A stretch of DNA of 16,637 bases from contig CAIVVS010000132.1 of assembly GCA_903909415.1 (NCBI GenBank), forward strand, positions 1 to 16,637, given 5' to 3'. This stretch comes from an uncultured Pseudomonadota bacterium (GTDB taxonomy: Bacteria > Pseudomonadota > Gammaproteobacteria > Burkholderiales > SG8-39). Position 1 is the stretch's first letter; each line of letters opens with the position of its first letter. Under the pieces are notes generated by a model. It did not search any database and was not told where the DNA came from. It saw only the letters and a program-made list of their open reading frames with translations. Position numbers and translations under genes: made by a program. This document shows positions 16,089 through 16,637 of this stretch, piece by piece.

Positions 16089-16637
16089 TCAGAGCGGCCC
16101 GAGTACCGGCTCCTGCATCAGCGCAACCTGCTCGCGCAGTTCCAGGATGCGGTCCTGCCAGTAGCGCTGGGTGTTGAACCAGGGGAAGGCGGCGGGGAAG
16201 GCCGGGTCATCCCAGCGGCGCGCGATCCAGGCGCTGTAGTGGATCAGGCGCAGGGTGCGCAGCGGTTCGATCAGGTGCAGTTCGCGCCGGTCGAACTCGG
16301 CGAAGTCCTCGTAGCCGGCGAGCACGTCCGACAGCCCCCGCGTCATCGCCGCGCGGTCGCCCGAGAGCAGCATCCACAGGTCCTGCACCGCCGGCCCGTT
16401 GCGCGCGTCGTCGAAGTCCACGAAGTGGGGCCCCTCGTCGGTCCACAGCACGTTGCCCGCGTGGCAATCGCCGTGCAGGCGGATTTCCTGGTACTCGCCG
16501 GCACGGTCCCAGCAGCGCTCGACCTCGTCCAGCGCCAGGTCGACCACGCTGGTCCATGCCTCGCGCAGGTCCTCGGGGATGAAGTCGTGGTCCAGCAGCC
16601 ACTCGCGCGGCTCGTCGCCGAAGGCGTCGATGTCCAC
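16089..16637 (-). CDS. srkA: Stress response serine/threonine protein kinase SrkA/YihE type (C-terminal part)
   Basis: The gene enters from the right edge; 182 codons and the stop are visible, about the C-terminal 55% of a protein that is 328 residues in E. coli. The frame is open to the last base (the edge codon is GTG, not a proven start). The kinase catalytic loop HGDCHAGNVLW and the metal-binding VDFDDARNGPAVQDLWMLL, a stretch characteristic of YihE/SrkA, lie at visible residues 55-65 and 73-91. Further matches are LRLIHYSAWIARRW and FPWFNTQRYWQ. SrkA has an aminoglycoside-phosphotransferase-like fold and in E. coli phosphorylates proteins and counters programmed death under stress. It is convergent with the second Bug gene and probably unrelated to the catabolic island. 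Confidence 0.93.
   Translation of the reverse strand: MDIDAFGDEPREWLLDHDFIPEDLREAWTSVVDLALDEVERCWDRAGEYQEIRLHGDCHAGNVLWTDEGPHFVDFDDARNGPAVQDLWMLLSGDRAAMTRGLSDVLAGYEDFAEFDRRELHLIEPLRTLRLIHYSAWIARRWDDPAFPAAFPWFNTQRYWQDRILELREQVALMQEPVLGPL

Overview
The window is GC-rich (roughly 70% by eye) and densely coded, with ten genes seen whole or nearly whole and one gene fragment at the left edge. The gene set, the two solitary Bug-type periplasmic receptors and the codon use suggest a betaproteobacterium of the order Burkholderiales, perhaps Alcaligenaceae (Bordetella, Achromobacter or Pigmentiphaga-like). That placement is inference from gene content.

Left third (1-7947, minus strand): a multidrug efflux operon read right to left, mdtA (membrane fusion protein), mdtB and mdtC (two different RND permeases), then the first codons of a further gene that leaves the window and may be the outer-membrane channel. 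Junctions are tight: a 1-nt gap, a 4-nt GTGA overlap, and a 1-nt TGATG overlap. MdtA is unusually long, with a Lys/Gly/Ala-rich linker after its membrane anchor and a basic C-terminal tail carrying a 13-residue repeat.

Junction (7948-9417): the 274 bp upstream of mdtA hold a tandem array of four 34-bp units, each with a perfect or near-perfect 17-nt palindrome. The last unit runs into the 3' end of a minus-strand Bug receptor gene and places its UGA stop in the loop of a 10-bp hairpin. On the other side of that Bug gene, the divergent promoter region contains a textbook four-tract G-quadruplex motif.

Right half (9418-16013): a probable catabolic island. In order it holds a cupin protein (+), a two-domain VOC/extradiol dioxygenase-like protein (+), a bidirectional terminator, a luciferase-like flavin monooxygenase (-), fumarylacetoacetase (+), a LigI-like amidohydrolase/lactonase (-) and a second Bug receptor (+). 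Together they look like uptake of an organic acid, oxygenation, ring opening and hydrolysis of the product. The substrate cannot be read from the sequence, and no regulator is in view.

Right edge (16089-16637, minus): the C-terminal part of an SrkA/YihE-type stress response kinase. No rRNA, tRNA, insertion sequence, phage gene or CRISPR array was seen. No gene-free stretch exceeds 300 bp; the longest, 7948-8221, holds the palindromic array.
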